DNA from: Antedon mediterranea
Taxonomy: Eukaryota > Echinodermata > Crinoidea > Comatulida > Antedonidae
Assembly (NCBI RefSeq): GCF_964355755.1
Contig: NC_092676.1
Coordinates: forward strand, 27,264,288 to 27,328,287
Direction: 5' to 3'
DNA: 64,000 nt
In this document: positions 1 through 11,800 of the stretch, one piece after another
Numbering within the stretch: position 1 is the stretch's first letter
How the letters are laid out: every line of letters begins with the position of its first letter
Translations under genes and position numbers: made by a program
The notes under the pieces: model-generated
Told to the model about the DNA's origin: nothing
The model's input: only the letters and a program-made list of their open reading frames with translations
Databases searched by the model: none

Positions 1-175
1 CACGTGGGTAAGAGCACATGAATATGCAACTAGAAACAACCTGGATGACGTACTTCCGTTGTAACGATAATCGTACGCTATGGGTCTGAACACCTCGTTT
101 TTTTCTCTGCGGTTTGTAACGTGACCTTGATAGTAACGTTGTACGCTAAAACGGTCATGGGTCTGAACAGGGCCT
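1..175. mobile_element. Fragment of an inverted-repeat MITE (same family as 25775-26042)
   Basis: This stretch is the reverse-oriented relative of the element at 25775-26042. Both share CTAGAAACAACCTG, an ACTTCCGT segment, TCGTACGCTA, and the terminal GGGTCTGAACAGGGCCTAAC. The left end lies outside the window. No coding sequence is visible. Confidence 0.6.
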
Positions 176-544
176 AACTTGCTAAGCCAGTCATGTGGTT
201 CTCATTAAATTTAAATGGGAGGTGATAACCACTTGTATTAAATTGGAATGTTTTCCAAAATATGATATGCAGAATATTTTCTTGTAACTAGAAACTATGG
301 CTTGCAGGTTTTATTGTTCCTATGGGTGTCTGGTTTAGATAATTTAAAATCTGATCATAGTTAATGTGAAAATTGTCAGGAAATTCAGTTATTGGCAAAG
401 AGCCAGTGATGTCTTCCAATTGATTGTGAACAAATTATTTTTTTACTCTTTTTTACAATTAGAAAGGAATATAGATAATAATATTTAATTAAGTCAACTA
501 GCTATTCTTGTTCGAGTCGTGTTGTAAATAAAAAAATATTGACT

Positions 545-690
545 CAAAGGCAAATGACTGAAATATGACAATGATGTGGGTATCAGTGGCTGGATCTCAA
601 TGGAGATACAAAATAAAATAAGCACTGAAAAAATGACAATGCTATGATATCAGTGGCTGGATCTCAATGGAGATACAAATAAAATAAGCA
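545..690. repeat. Two diverged copies of the 61-bp unit that forms the array at 24141
   Basis: Two tandem copies of a unit containing ATCAGTGGCTGGATCTCAAT and a GAGATAC tail are related to the eleven-copy array in the 6.7 kb MDN1 intron. The rest of 176-1165 is AT-rich intron with no exon I can support. Confidence 0.7.
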
Positions 691-964
691 AAAAGCTAAA
701 TTAAAATGGCCAGAAAAGTTAGCAGAGCTTTCGGGGAACACTAGCCCTTCATTAGTGCAAATGAGACAAAGTAGATATAAAGCAGAGAAGCGCTGTCTTA
801 GTGGAATAAAATAAATAAAAACAAAGGAGTTATAGGCTGGTGAATAGAGGGTGGAGAGAGTAACAGTACAAAACAAAGAAGAGATATAAACAAATTTGGA
901 ATGGAATTGACTCAAATGGTGGTTAATATCGAAACTTAAATTTAGGTAGTCAAATAAAAAAAAA

Positions 965-1050
965 ATGGTATGCAATATAAAATATGGTATGCAATATAAA
1001 ATATGGTATGCAATATAAAATATGGTATGCAATATAAAATATGGTATAAC
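965..1050. repeat. 19-bp tandem repeat, about 4 copies
   Basis: The unit ATGGTATGCAATATAAAAT starts at 965, 984, 1003, 1022 and, partly, 1041. The open minus-strand frame across it is a by-product of the repeat. Confidence 0.85.
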
Positions 1051-1165
1051 ACTATTATAAAGAGTAAACTCGCGAATAAAAAGGAAGATTTTGCTGTGGG
1101 TGTCTAGACTAAACATAACACGGTGTGTTATATTGTTTGTAATAAATCATCATCTTTTTTAACAG

Positions 1166-2856
1166 GATAGCCGTGTAAGCCTGTTAGATGTAGTGAAGAC
1201 TTCCTGGCTGGTATTAAATCATATGAGAAACATGATTGAGGATAAATGGGATTGGAGTGTATTTATCCACCTTATAAAACATGAGAATTTAGATATTAGA
1301 TGGTGAGTTGTATAGATTGATATTTAAGCTTGGTTACTACTAGCGACGCAAAGCAACACAATCTACGCAAAGTAAGAAAATGGTTCTTCCAATAATTGTG
1401 TTTGCCCCCCTGTCTGTGTGAAAAAAACCTGCAATGTTTGAAGCACTGTTGCGTTGTCGGTTCCCACTTGTAATTACGCAATACAGCACTTTGAGTTGTT
1501 GCGTCGCTAGTGGGAACCACATTTTAGTCATTTTTTTAGCACCTTAATTCATTTACATGTACTATTTTAAATTGTTTAAAATGATTTATGATATGATGAT
1601 TGTAATTTTTTGCAACTAGACAGATTTATGTTGAAATCAAATCCATTTAAACTCGATAAATCTTATACTTTGTAACACTGTAAATAGGCCATATCAGATT
1701 ACTATGTAGTATTTCATCTACTTATACATGATATAATGCATCATTGGGTTACTACAGTACTAAGGTGTATGTTCACACACAGATACATTGATGCATACTA
1801 ATATTGAAACATTGTATCCAAATAATGTTGTGTGTATAATATGCTCCCGAGTATCTAGTAAACTTTGTATTTGATTAATGATCCCTTTTCGATTTACATC
1901 CCAACCTGACCTACATTCTACTCTACTAGTTCATTTTACGACCACCTTGTTGTTTTTACTTTGTATAAAGAAACCTCTGTATAACCCCTATTACTGTTGA
2001 AAGGTCTTGCTCTCTACGTATAAACTTGCTTTATGAAAGTGTTTCTTGTTTCATTTTAAGGCATGCTGCTCATATTGTCACAACGGTTCTACTTATGGTG
2101 GAAAATATGAAGATTACATTTTTTGAAAATGTGTTCACTTCTGAACAAATGCGTGATTTAACTTTAAGGTTAGTACTTCTAAATTAGAATCATGGTTTAA
2201 GCTCTGTCTACACTATCAAACTAGTGTGATGTGCCCAAATATGGTAGTGACATGCTTAAATATGGTAGTGACATGGTAGTCATATGACATCATGTCCATA
2301 TATGGGAACTCACTTTTTTGTCCCATACAGTTTGATTGTGTAGACAGAGCTTATATGAATTGCAGGTAACTGCTAATTCCTGTGGAATTTTTCTTATTTA
2401 AATTCCCATTTAAAAAATTGCTATATGATGTTAACAAGATTGATGAATTAATATGATTACTACTTATCTTATCACCTCTTGACTGATAGCAATAATTTCT
2501 ATCAAACCACACCTACTTATGTGAAGCCACACCCATTTTGTTGTTATTGGCCATGTATACTTTTACACAATATATCTAAACATTTGTACCTGTACCGATT
2601 TAATAGACTAAGAACAATGCACCCATTTTACATTTGCATATTTGACACAATTACTTATTGTTACATTTTCAGATATGGTATGAATAAATCTGTTAAAACA
2701 CTGTCTGTACACACAGATCATCATGCTAGTAAACCTGTGGAGGGTACAGGTCAACAAATGTATACACGAGGTCAAGTTACCAATACAGATATTGTCCAAT
2801 CGGTGGTGTCCGTCTGTGACATCCTGTTGGATGTAGCTGAGCAACCAAATTTACAG
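1166..2856 (+). CDS. MDN1: MDN1 exons 1-3 of window: end of N-terminal region
   Basis: Exons 1166-1302, 2061-2168 and 2673-2856 encode about residues 1-143 of the window-encoded protein. The first contains KWDWS followed by an HENLDIRW segment, which aligns with the WDWS...LVRW segment of vertebrate midasin just before the first AAA module. The frame enters the first exon from an upstream intron, since no plausible initiator ATG lies in frame. Exon 3 ends in CAG before GTAACT. A partial copy of the exon 3/intron 3 junction occurs earlier, near 2360. Confidence 0.85.
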
Positions 2857-5800
2857 GTAACTGCTAATTCCTATGTAACGATTAATGTGCACATTTTGCT
2901 TACTTCAATTCCCATATATATTTATGATAATAAATTGCCATGTGATGATAACAAGATTGATGACTTAATTTTGATTACTACTTATCTTATCACCTCTTGA
3001 CTGATGGCAAACAATATATCAAGCCACGCCTACTTATGTGAAGCCACACCCATTTTTTACTGGCCATGTGTAGGCATACTTCTACCAAGCCACATTCACT
3101 TCTATTGAGTCACAATTGCTTTAACTGTACTACATTAATTACTATGATTATGTCAAATTTGGTATCTACTAGACCAGAAAGAAACCACTAATTGCAGTCG
3201 CTTCAACAATGAAGAACTTGCGCAGCCTTGTCTTAGCCGTGTCTTCGTCAAGCCCAGTCCTGCTTGAAGGCCCTGTAGGCTGTGGTAAAACATCATTGGT
3301 AGAGTACCTGGCTGAGATGACTGGAAGATGCATTGGTAACAACCTGCTTAGAGTGCAGCTAGGAGATCAGACAGATAGTAAGGTATGATATATCTTTATA
3401 TTGGGTAGTTTACACATAAATTCAGCATCAAATATATTGTCGGTATGTTTTATTACGTTTCTAAATTATTTTTTTCTTTCAGGCACTTTTAGGGACATAC
3501 TGCTGTACAGACATTCCTGGAGAGTTTAAATGGATTGCAGGACCTTTAACACAGGTAAGCTAAATTTGTTGTGGTTAGGAAACACAATACCACATTACAT
3601 TAAAGGTGCATGAATGAACTCTGTACAAAGTAATGATTGACATCCGTAAGTCACAAGTGCAAATTATGCAAATGATTTAAGATTAATAGTGGCGAGTTTT
3701 TGTTTTTTTAGGCTGCTACCCTAGGACATTGGATTCTTTTAGAGGATATTGACTATGCTCCCATGGATGTTATATCAACCCTGTTACCACTGTTGGAGAG
3801 TAGATCACTAAGCCTACCAGGCCACGGTACAACCTTGAAAGCTGCTCCGGGCTTCCAACTTTTTGCCACTCAGAGGTAACAACATTCTGTAGATGGTATA
3901 TAGAAATACTGGGCTCGCACTGGCCGATCGCCAAGTCGCCATGGGCGAAAACATTTCCAGATTGGCGAAAAATAAAACGGCTACTTTAGCCATTTTGGCG
4001 ATGACATATGATAAAATAGATAATCAAATAATCATTTTGGCGAAAGCATAAAGTCCAACTAAAAGGTCCATTTGTCGATCTTCAAGCATTTATTTTGTTC
4101 GTTATAATGTTGTTTACTTCAAGCTCCATTTTATTGCTTTTTGTGTTAGCACCCCTCTCCTACCACCAGGGTTTCCCACCTCATCAATCTATCTAAAATG
4201 TGTTTCACTAAGGAATGAATTTTGCACAAGTATTGCATCTGGATTGCACATGTATAATCACTAACAGTGTTAATAGCAAAAGTTAATTGCTTTTAAATTA
4301 ATCAAATGTGCTAAACATCCATTAAACAAACGGCTTGTTTAATTGGCTGATATTTATTTATTCTAAACAAACGAGTTAAGAAGCACTTTAAATTTTTACA
4401 CAGGCTGGTAAACAGTGGCAGTGGTTTTGTACGACAGCAGCATAGTGATTCATCCATGCTGGATAGAATGTGGACTAGAATACAGGTAGCGCCACTATCA
4501 ACCCAAGAACTACATCAGGTGGGCTTTTTAAAGAATTTTTATGTGAAATACTACAGGCTTTATTGTGTGCTAAAGCAAGATAAAGGAGGGTGTAGTGTGT
4601 TGGATGTTCGACTTCTGATCGTGCGATCGAGGTTGAAGTCCAACTCTCGCCACATTGCTTGTATCCTTGGGCAAGATACTTTCCTTACGTTTGCCTCTCT
4701 GCACTCAGATGTATAAATGTGCACCCGGTTAGATCAAGACACAACTTTGTGCTGATTACTAGCTGCATTATGCGAGTATGTTTCCATACGCGTTTGATAA
4801 AAAAATGTGACTGGGGTAATAATGTTCAGCGCTAGAGGTTTCATTACATTAGGCGCTATTTAAATGCAGGATATTATTATTTTTAAATATTAGTAATGTT
4901 AGGGGTAAAGTAAGGTTGAGAATGTTATGCTACAATCGCCATCTTGAGTAAAAATATATTGGTTTTAATATTTTTTAGGTCGTAGTAGCATTATATCCAA
5001 AACTGAACAATGTGACGGACAAGCTCCTTGAAATCTATGGCTTAATATCATCAGGAGGACATCACGGTGAAGGGGACGCATCAGACGAAATGGAACGTCT
5101 TAATCTAAGCGGCCGTTTGTTGTCAACAAGAGATTTGATTAAGTGGTGCGACAGAATCGTGAAAGACTATGAACACGGTCAATCCAAGACTGCAAATATG
5201 ATATTTCTGGAGGTAAAGTTTTAAATTTTATATTTACTTTAAAAACACTCTTTGTTGCCGGCGCATACAATAATTACAGTTATATAGTCGGAATTTATTT
5301 GTCTTGGTTGGTTTGTCATTGGTCTTTTTTTTTCAGGCTTTGGATTGTTTATGTGCTTCGTTATCCAAGTCGTCAAAAAGAGGAAAGTTGGCCGAAATCA
5401 TTGGAGCGAAGTTGAATATTTCAAAAGAAAAATCCAGTTTTTTTATGACTAATTACAAACCGTCATTTACAGTGGAGGAGAATTTGTGCATTGTGGGAAG
5501 GACGACACTTGCCCGAATTCAGCACGATAGGATACAGTATCAACGGTAAGCTGTCGTAGGAGGATTTGAACCAAAGATTAAAAATTACACCATTGTGCCA
5601 CCATTCTATACAAATCAATTTTTTAAATATTTGTTAAAATTATATTAAATTGTTACTAGTGTTAAAACCAATTTTGTTATCCCTACAGAGCTGCAACTGC
5701 CAATTTCGCATTCACGCGCCACACGAGCGTTCTGCTTGAACGGGTCGCAGTTTGTATCAACAACAATGAACCGGTATTGCTGGTTGGGGAAACTGGTACA

Positions 5801-8800
5801 GGGAAGACGTCGTCTGTACAGTACCTAGCTGACCTCACAAACCACAGGTTAAAGGTCATCAATATGAACCAACAGAGTGACAGCGCTGATTTACTTGGAG
5901 GGTAAATAGATTTTTGTAAATATTATATTGAAGACCTTCCCCAAGTAATAAAACAAGTATTTGAAAAAAGTGAAAACTGTACTTACAATTTTAATAAATG
6001 TGATTTTGCAGATATAAACCCCTAGATATAAAACAACTTATCACGCCAATCCGCCAGCAGTTTGAGGAGAACTTTGTGAAGATGTTCTCCCGCACTCACA
6101 ATGAGAAGTTCCTTGGTCACATACAAACGTGTTACACCACTGGTCGCTGGTCAACTTTGCTCAAGTTGATGCTTCACAGTCAGCAGGCTTCCGTGAAGAG
6201 GTTTGAGACCAGCAAAGCCGAGAAATCCGCAGATATAAGAAAGACAGAGGACTCGCAAACTACAGCAAAGTTTTGGAGGGATTTGGGAGAGCGTATACAA
6301 CAACTACTGATACAGATTAAACATTCAGAAAATATGCTTGCTTTTTGCTTTGTAGAAGTAAGTATTTTGACCAACTGTGTATGATTACACAAGGATATTT
6401 CACAGCACATTTACTTTTTGTAAAGCACTGCCTACACTATCAAACTATGTGGGAAAAAAAATGTGATGTGCCCATAATGGACATGATGATGTTGTAGCAC
6501 TACCATATTTAAGTATATCACCACCATATTTTGGGCAAATCACACTTTTTTTGTCTAACTAGTTTGATATGTAGACAGAGCTTTATTCACCAAGCTTCTT
6601 TTTTTCCCTTCTTCTTGCTTAGGGAACATTGGTAAAAGCGCTGACCAACGGAGATTGGGTCCTGCTTGATGAAATCAACCTGGCAACTGCAGAGACGCTG
6701 GAGTGTTTGAGTGGTCTGCTGGAGAGTACATCTGGATCTGTAGTCTTAATGGAAAGAGGGTAAGAGAGAACAACATTTTCTCTTTCCTAAAAAATTAAGA
6801 CTTTCCTTATTACGATAATTACAATTATGCGTTGATTAAAACTGTGTATAGGATGAACATTTTTTTGACTGAAAACAAATTGTTGAGCAGTAAACGTTCT
6901 GATACATTTTTTATTTGTTAATTTGTATTTTTGGAATTAAATTTGTGTACTTTAAAATTTTTTTTTTTTTTTTTATATAGCGATTCAGCTCCAGTTGTTC
7001 GTCATAAGGATTTTCGTCTCTTTGCTTGCATGAACCCGGCAACTGATGTTGGCAAGAAAGAACTACCAATTGGCATACGAAACCGGTAGATATTATAATA
7101 TAATTTAAGTTTAAAGCTCTGTCTACACTATCAAACTAGTTTAACAAAAAAGGTGTGATGTGACCAAATATGGTAGTGATATGCTTACATATGGTAGTGA
7201 TGACATCATGTCCATATGTGGGTACATTACATTTTTTTTACATAAAGTTTGATAGTGTAGACAGAGCTTATTACGGCAATAATACTAATAGATGAAATAC
7301 AATCTGTTTTTAAAAAGTTGTGAATTTAAAAAAAAAATGTTGCAACCTACCACATGATGTTTTATAGATAGATGAAATTAATTGATTACTTATTATCTAT
7401 CACCCTTGACTGATGGTATGAATAGATTAGAACAACTTATTTAGCCTTATCATTAAAACAATAAAAATAACTGCATTGAACTGATATTTGTCATTTACTT
7501 TATATTCTTGTAACTTTTGTTTGTAGGTTCTCAGAATTTTTTGTTGATGAACTAGAAAATGATTCGGACCTGAGAATTCTTGTGAATAGCTACTTAAGTG
7601 GACTGAATGCGTCTGCCAAACAGCTTGATGGTATTGTGAGGTAATTTAAAGCTAATAAAGCTTCTTGTCAGAATCTATTTCCTTTCTAGTAATTCAAAGT
7701 ATGCATGCTTCGAAAAGCGCTTTGTGAATTGTTGTGCAAGTTTTGCTTATTGTGCTTTTATTTCCGTTTAGATTTTACCAAGTCATTCGTTTAGAAGCTG
7801 AACAAAAGCTTACAGATGGCACAGGTCATCGTCCTCATTACAGGTAATTTTCAGGTCTGAACATGCTATATACAGGATACTGAGCTCGCCGTGCAAAGAT
7901 AGGAACTCGTAACAGTCCTTTGATCTTATGTCTGGCTGCGACAAATACCAACATTACTGTACTATGTACATATTCTATGCGCCACTTGGTCTGTTAAGGT
8001 CGCAGCCACAGATAAACCCTTTGATTTCTGGAGCTCAGCATCCTGTTGTACATATTCTCAGCAGTGTGCAATGTCTGTTAAGATGCATGGATTGTGTCGC
8101 AGCCACAGATAAACCCTTTGATTTCTGGAGCTCAGCATCCTGTTGTACATATTCTCGGCAGTGCACGATGTTTAAAGGGCATAGAACTGATCGTGTTGCA
8201 GCCACAGATAAATCCTTTGATATCTGGAGCTCAGCATCCTGTTGTTAAATTGCCTTGCTACATACTTGGGGTAGTTCACTTGCTATATTTGGGGTTCATG
8301 CAAGAGCCAAGGGTTCTTGCTAAGTAAAGGCACTTTACACCACTATTATATCTCACTTAAATTTACTAATTTAGTATTTTGTTTACATTTTCTACAGTTT
8401 AAGAACTTTGTGTCGGGCGTTAAGATTAGCTGCCAGTAACCCTTACGGAAATCTTCTACGTTCCTTATACGAGGTACGGTAATTTATTGGATACCACTAA
8501 TGTTATTAAAATCAAAATAACATTTATCTTCTTCCTATAAGATTAAAGTGGAGCTACACTCAGACTTTCTCAGCTTATATTATGTTTAAGTATGTTTAAT
8601 TGAAAGTGATTACATATCAAAAACCAGGAAAAATACGGAAATATTTTCCAAAAACTCATTTCTAAAAAATCGGTCAGAAAATAGTGTTTAACAAATTACA
8701 GTTTTTCAGTAACTTAGGGGTTATTAGTTTACAATACGTCGCGAAACGCGTTACACTTAGCGACTGACGCGTTTTAGTCGCTGGTCAACGCATTGTGGAA

Positions 8801-11800
8801 ATGTCTCCCCTTTGGTAAATTATGTGTCGAAAAATGGGGAATAAATTTTATACACACAATTAATACGATTTGTTTAGGCCTAACTAATATTTCCGATAAG
8901 AATGTCAGTATAATTTACATGTAACCTCATGATTTTCACTGTACAACAACAGCATAATAATCTTATCAGATTGCTTTTAACTTTAAGCTAGGGCTAGGCC
9001 TAGCTAAGCCGTCTGCTCAGCCTAGCTAGCCTTGAATTTTTGTCTAGAGGCCTATGTATTCATAGGCATGGTCGTTTCGCCCCATTTATCGTTCCTGGGT
9101 TTTCTCGCACATTAAGAATTGTGAAACACAAAATCCTATAGTATACAGAACAAGAGTAGTAAAGAGTAGTAAAGCGATGTGCAAGCTTAGACCTGACTGA
9201 CTGAAAAGCAACTATTCAGGCACCCTATCATGGCCCATGGGTAGGCCAAGGTCGGGTGACAGCAAAACAAACTTCACTGCTGTCAGCCTAGCCTAGCTAG
9301 AGGCCAAGCCACTAAGCAGCATCGGTACATACCTACACTCTAGTAGTAGGCCTAGGCCTAGCTTTATTGAATATATAGCCACATCTTTCTCAAATCTCGT
9401 TAAATTTGACATTTTAGTAATAGTCTCATAATCACATCATTACACTGTGAAACATAATAAGGTCACATTCAGAATGTTTTAATATACTTTTCGCCCGTTA
9501 AAAATAACATCGCGACAAAATAACAGATCGCCAGCTGCAGTGTAGTGTGATTGTGAAAAATGTCACGTGATCGTACTCCCTAGCAAAATAAAAAACCCAA
9601 TTGGACCCGAACGGGGGAAAGTGTCTATTTACGCAAAATTGCGCAATGTATACGTGATAAAAATACCAGAAATAGAAAGATCTGGAAAAATTACATAAAT
9701 ATACATTTTACATTTTTTTTTTGGTGAAGAAATGAATTTTTTAGGATTATTCAAATATACCCCCCTTTTGCATGTAAAAGAATAGGAAATTACAAGGTAT
9801 CCCCCCAAAACGCAAAAAGGCGTGATTTTCAAGAAAATCGTACTCATTGAAAAAAAATTCAAAAAAATATGAAGTATAAGGGATGATATTTTTAAATAAT
9901 AGTTGAAATGTATGAAAAATAGTAATTTTCTGGGTGGAGCTCCACTTTAAAACAATAATAAAATAATGATTGAATTATGTTTTTTAAATATTAAAATTAG
10001 TTTGATGTGCTTGAAAATGATGACAAACATTCGCGCTTCGTATGAAATGTTATGATTATAACAACAATATTTCTTCACTAATCTTCTGATTCAAGCATAC
10101 AAAATAACATTTAAAAAAGATCCTTGAAAATTACAAGGGGTTAACCAATTATGGTCTTGGAAAAAGAATTTTAAATGTGTAACTTTCTCTCTTACTCTAG
10201 AGTTTCTGTCTCAGTTTCCTGACTCAACTAGACAGGGGGTCACATCCCAACGTGGAACAGCTGATTATCAAACATGTGATAGGTAAAGGAAATGTGCGTG
10301 GTATGTTAAAACAACCAATACCACCACCTGTATCTGGTCAGTGCAATAAGATAGAAGGTTATTGGATAAGGCTGGGTGATGTAGAACCTCTGGTGGCCCA
10401 AGACTATGTTTTAACGGCGTCTGTGAGGGCGAATCTGCACGATATATCTAGGATCGTCTCGGCAGGGTAAGAAAGGATCGTTTTAGAAACATTTACCACA
10501 TGATGTTTTATAGATAGATGAAAATCTTTTATGATTACTCTTTATCTATCACCCATGACTGATGGTAAATTTTAAGTCTTCTCGTATTGCTATTGTCATG
10601 CTTGTATCGCCTACTATTTGTGTGCCATGTTGGACACTGTTATCCCTAGTTGTCAATAAAGAATAATAATGTTGGATGCGATTTAATCCTTAGAATGCAA
10701 CGAAAAATGCAATTAAGCCATGGCCTTCAAACAAATTCACGACATTGCTTAAGTCTACTAAATTTTAATGGCAGTTTTCTCATTTTTTCTGTAGGAGTTT
10801 TCCAGTTTTAATTCAAGGAGAGACGTCTGTAGGTAAAACAAGTTTAATCCAATGGTTAGCAAAAGCTACTGGTAACAGATGTGTACGAGTAAATAATCAC
10901 GAACACACAGATCTTCAAGAGTATGTTGGTTTCTATGCGGCAGATGAAACAGGCAAACTGATTTTTAAAGAAGGTATGTTTGCATCCAATTGTTAAGTAT
11001 AGTTTAATACATCTTTCCTGGTAATTTAATTTAACATTTTGTATCACTTTTTGTACTTTATTTTAGGTGTTCTAGTTGAATGTATGAGAAAGGGGTATTG
11101 GATTATTCTGGACGAGCTTAATCTAGCGCCCTCTGATGTTCTAGAGGCATTAAATCGGGTAAGCAATCAAATTATTAGATACTAAGACAACAGTCATAGG
11201 TAGTGCAAAGGGTTACACATGGGCATTGACACCACTGACAATATAGCATTTATCCCCATAGAATTTTTACCTTGTTTTCTTTTGAACTAGTTGTTGGATG
11301 ATAATCGAGAACTATACATACCAGAAACACAAGACACCGTTCAAGCACACCCACAATTCATGTTGTTTGCTACCCAGAATCCCGCTGGCCAATATGGTGG
11401 TCGAAAGGTACCGTATACTTTACCATTTTGTTACTTTTAACTTGGATATGATGACAAACATTCGCGCTTCGAATGATATTTAATGATTATAACATCAGTA
11501 TTTTCTTCACTAATCTACTGATCCAAGACGTTTTAAAATAAAATAAAGTTGAGGAAAAGTGTATTATTTTATTACAAAAAGTTAAACAATTTTTTTATGT
11601 ATAAATTGTAGGTGTTGTCGAGAGCATTTCGCAACCGTTTTGTTGAGCTTCATTTTGATGAAATTCCCAGCCGTGAGTTGCAGCAAATTCTTCATGATCG
11701 ATGTGCACTACCAAAGTCGTACTGTATGAGGCTTGTAGCTGTTATGTTAGAGTTACAGGTACGAATTATTACTGTTGTGCTGTAGGCTGCCTTCACATTT

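Noticed and set aside
664-1116. 150-codon minus-strand frame at the window start
   Set aside because: Crosses a 19-bp tandem repeat and is Ile/Tyr/Phe-rich low complexity; nothing resembles a protein family.
6846-6910. Possible further C/D snoRNA in MDN1 intron 12 (AGGATGA ... TTCTGATAC)
   Set aside because: The closing stem is only 4-5 pairs and overlaps the D box, box C is off consensus, and the guide region is unlike any family. Kept out of the feature list.
10006-10099. Family B as U14 (SNORD14) because of ACATTCGC
   Set aside because: Only about 8 of 12 bases match the U14 18S-pairing segment, and the rest of U14 is not recognisable.
10006-11527. Pairing of CTAATCTTC before box D with U6 snRNA
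   Set aside because: The 9-nt match exists only in copy 1 and is broken in the other two, so it is probably chance.
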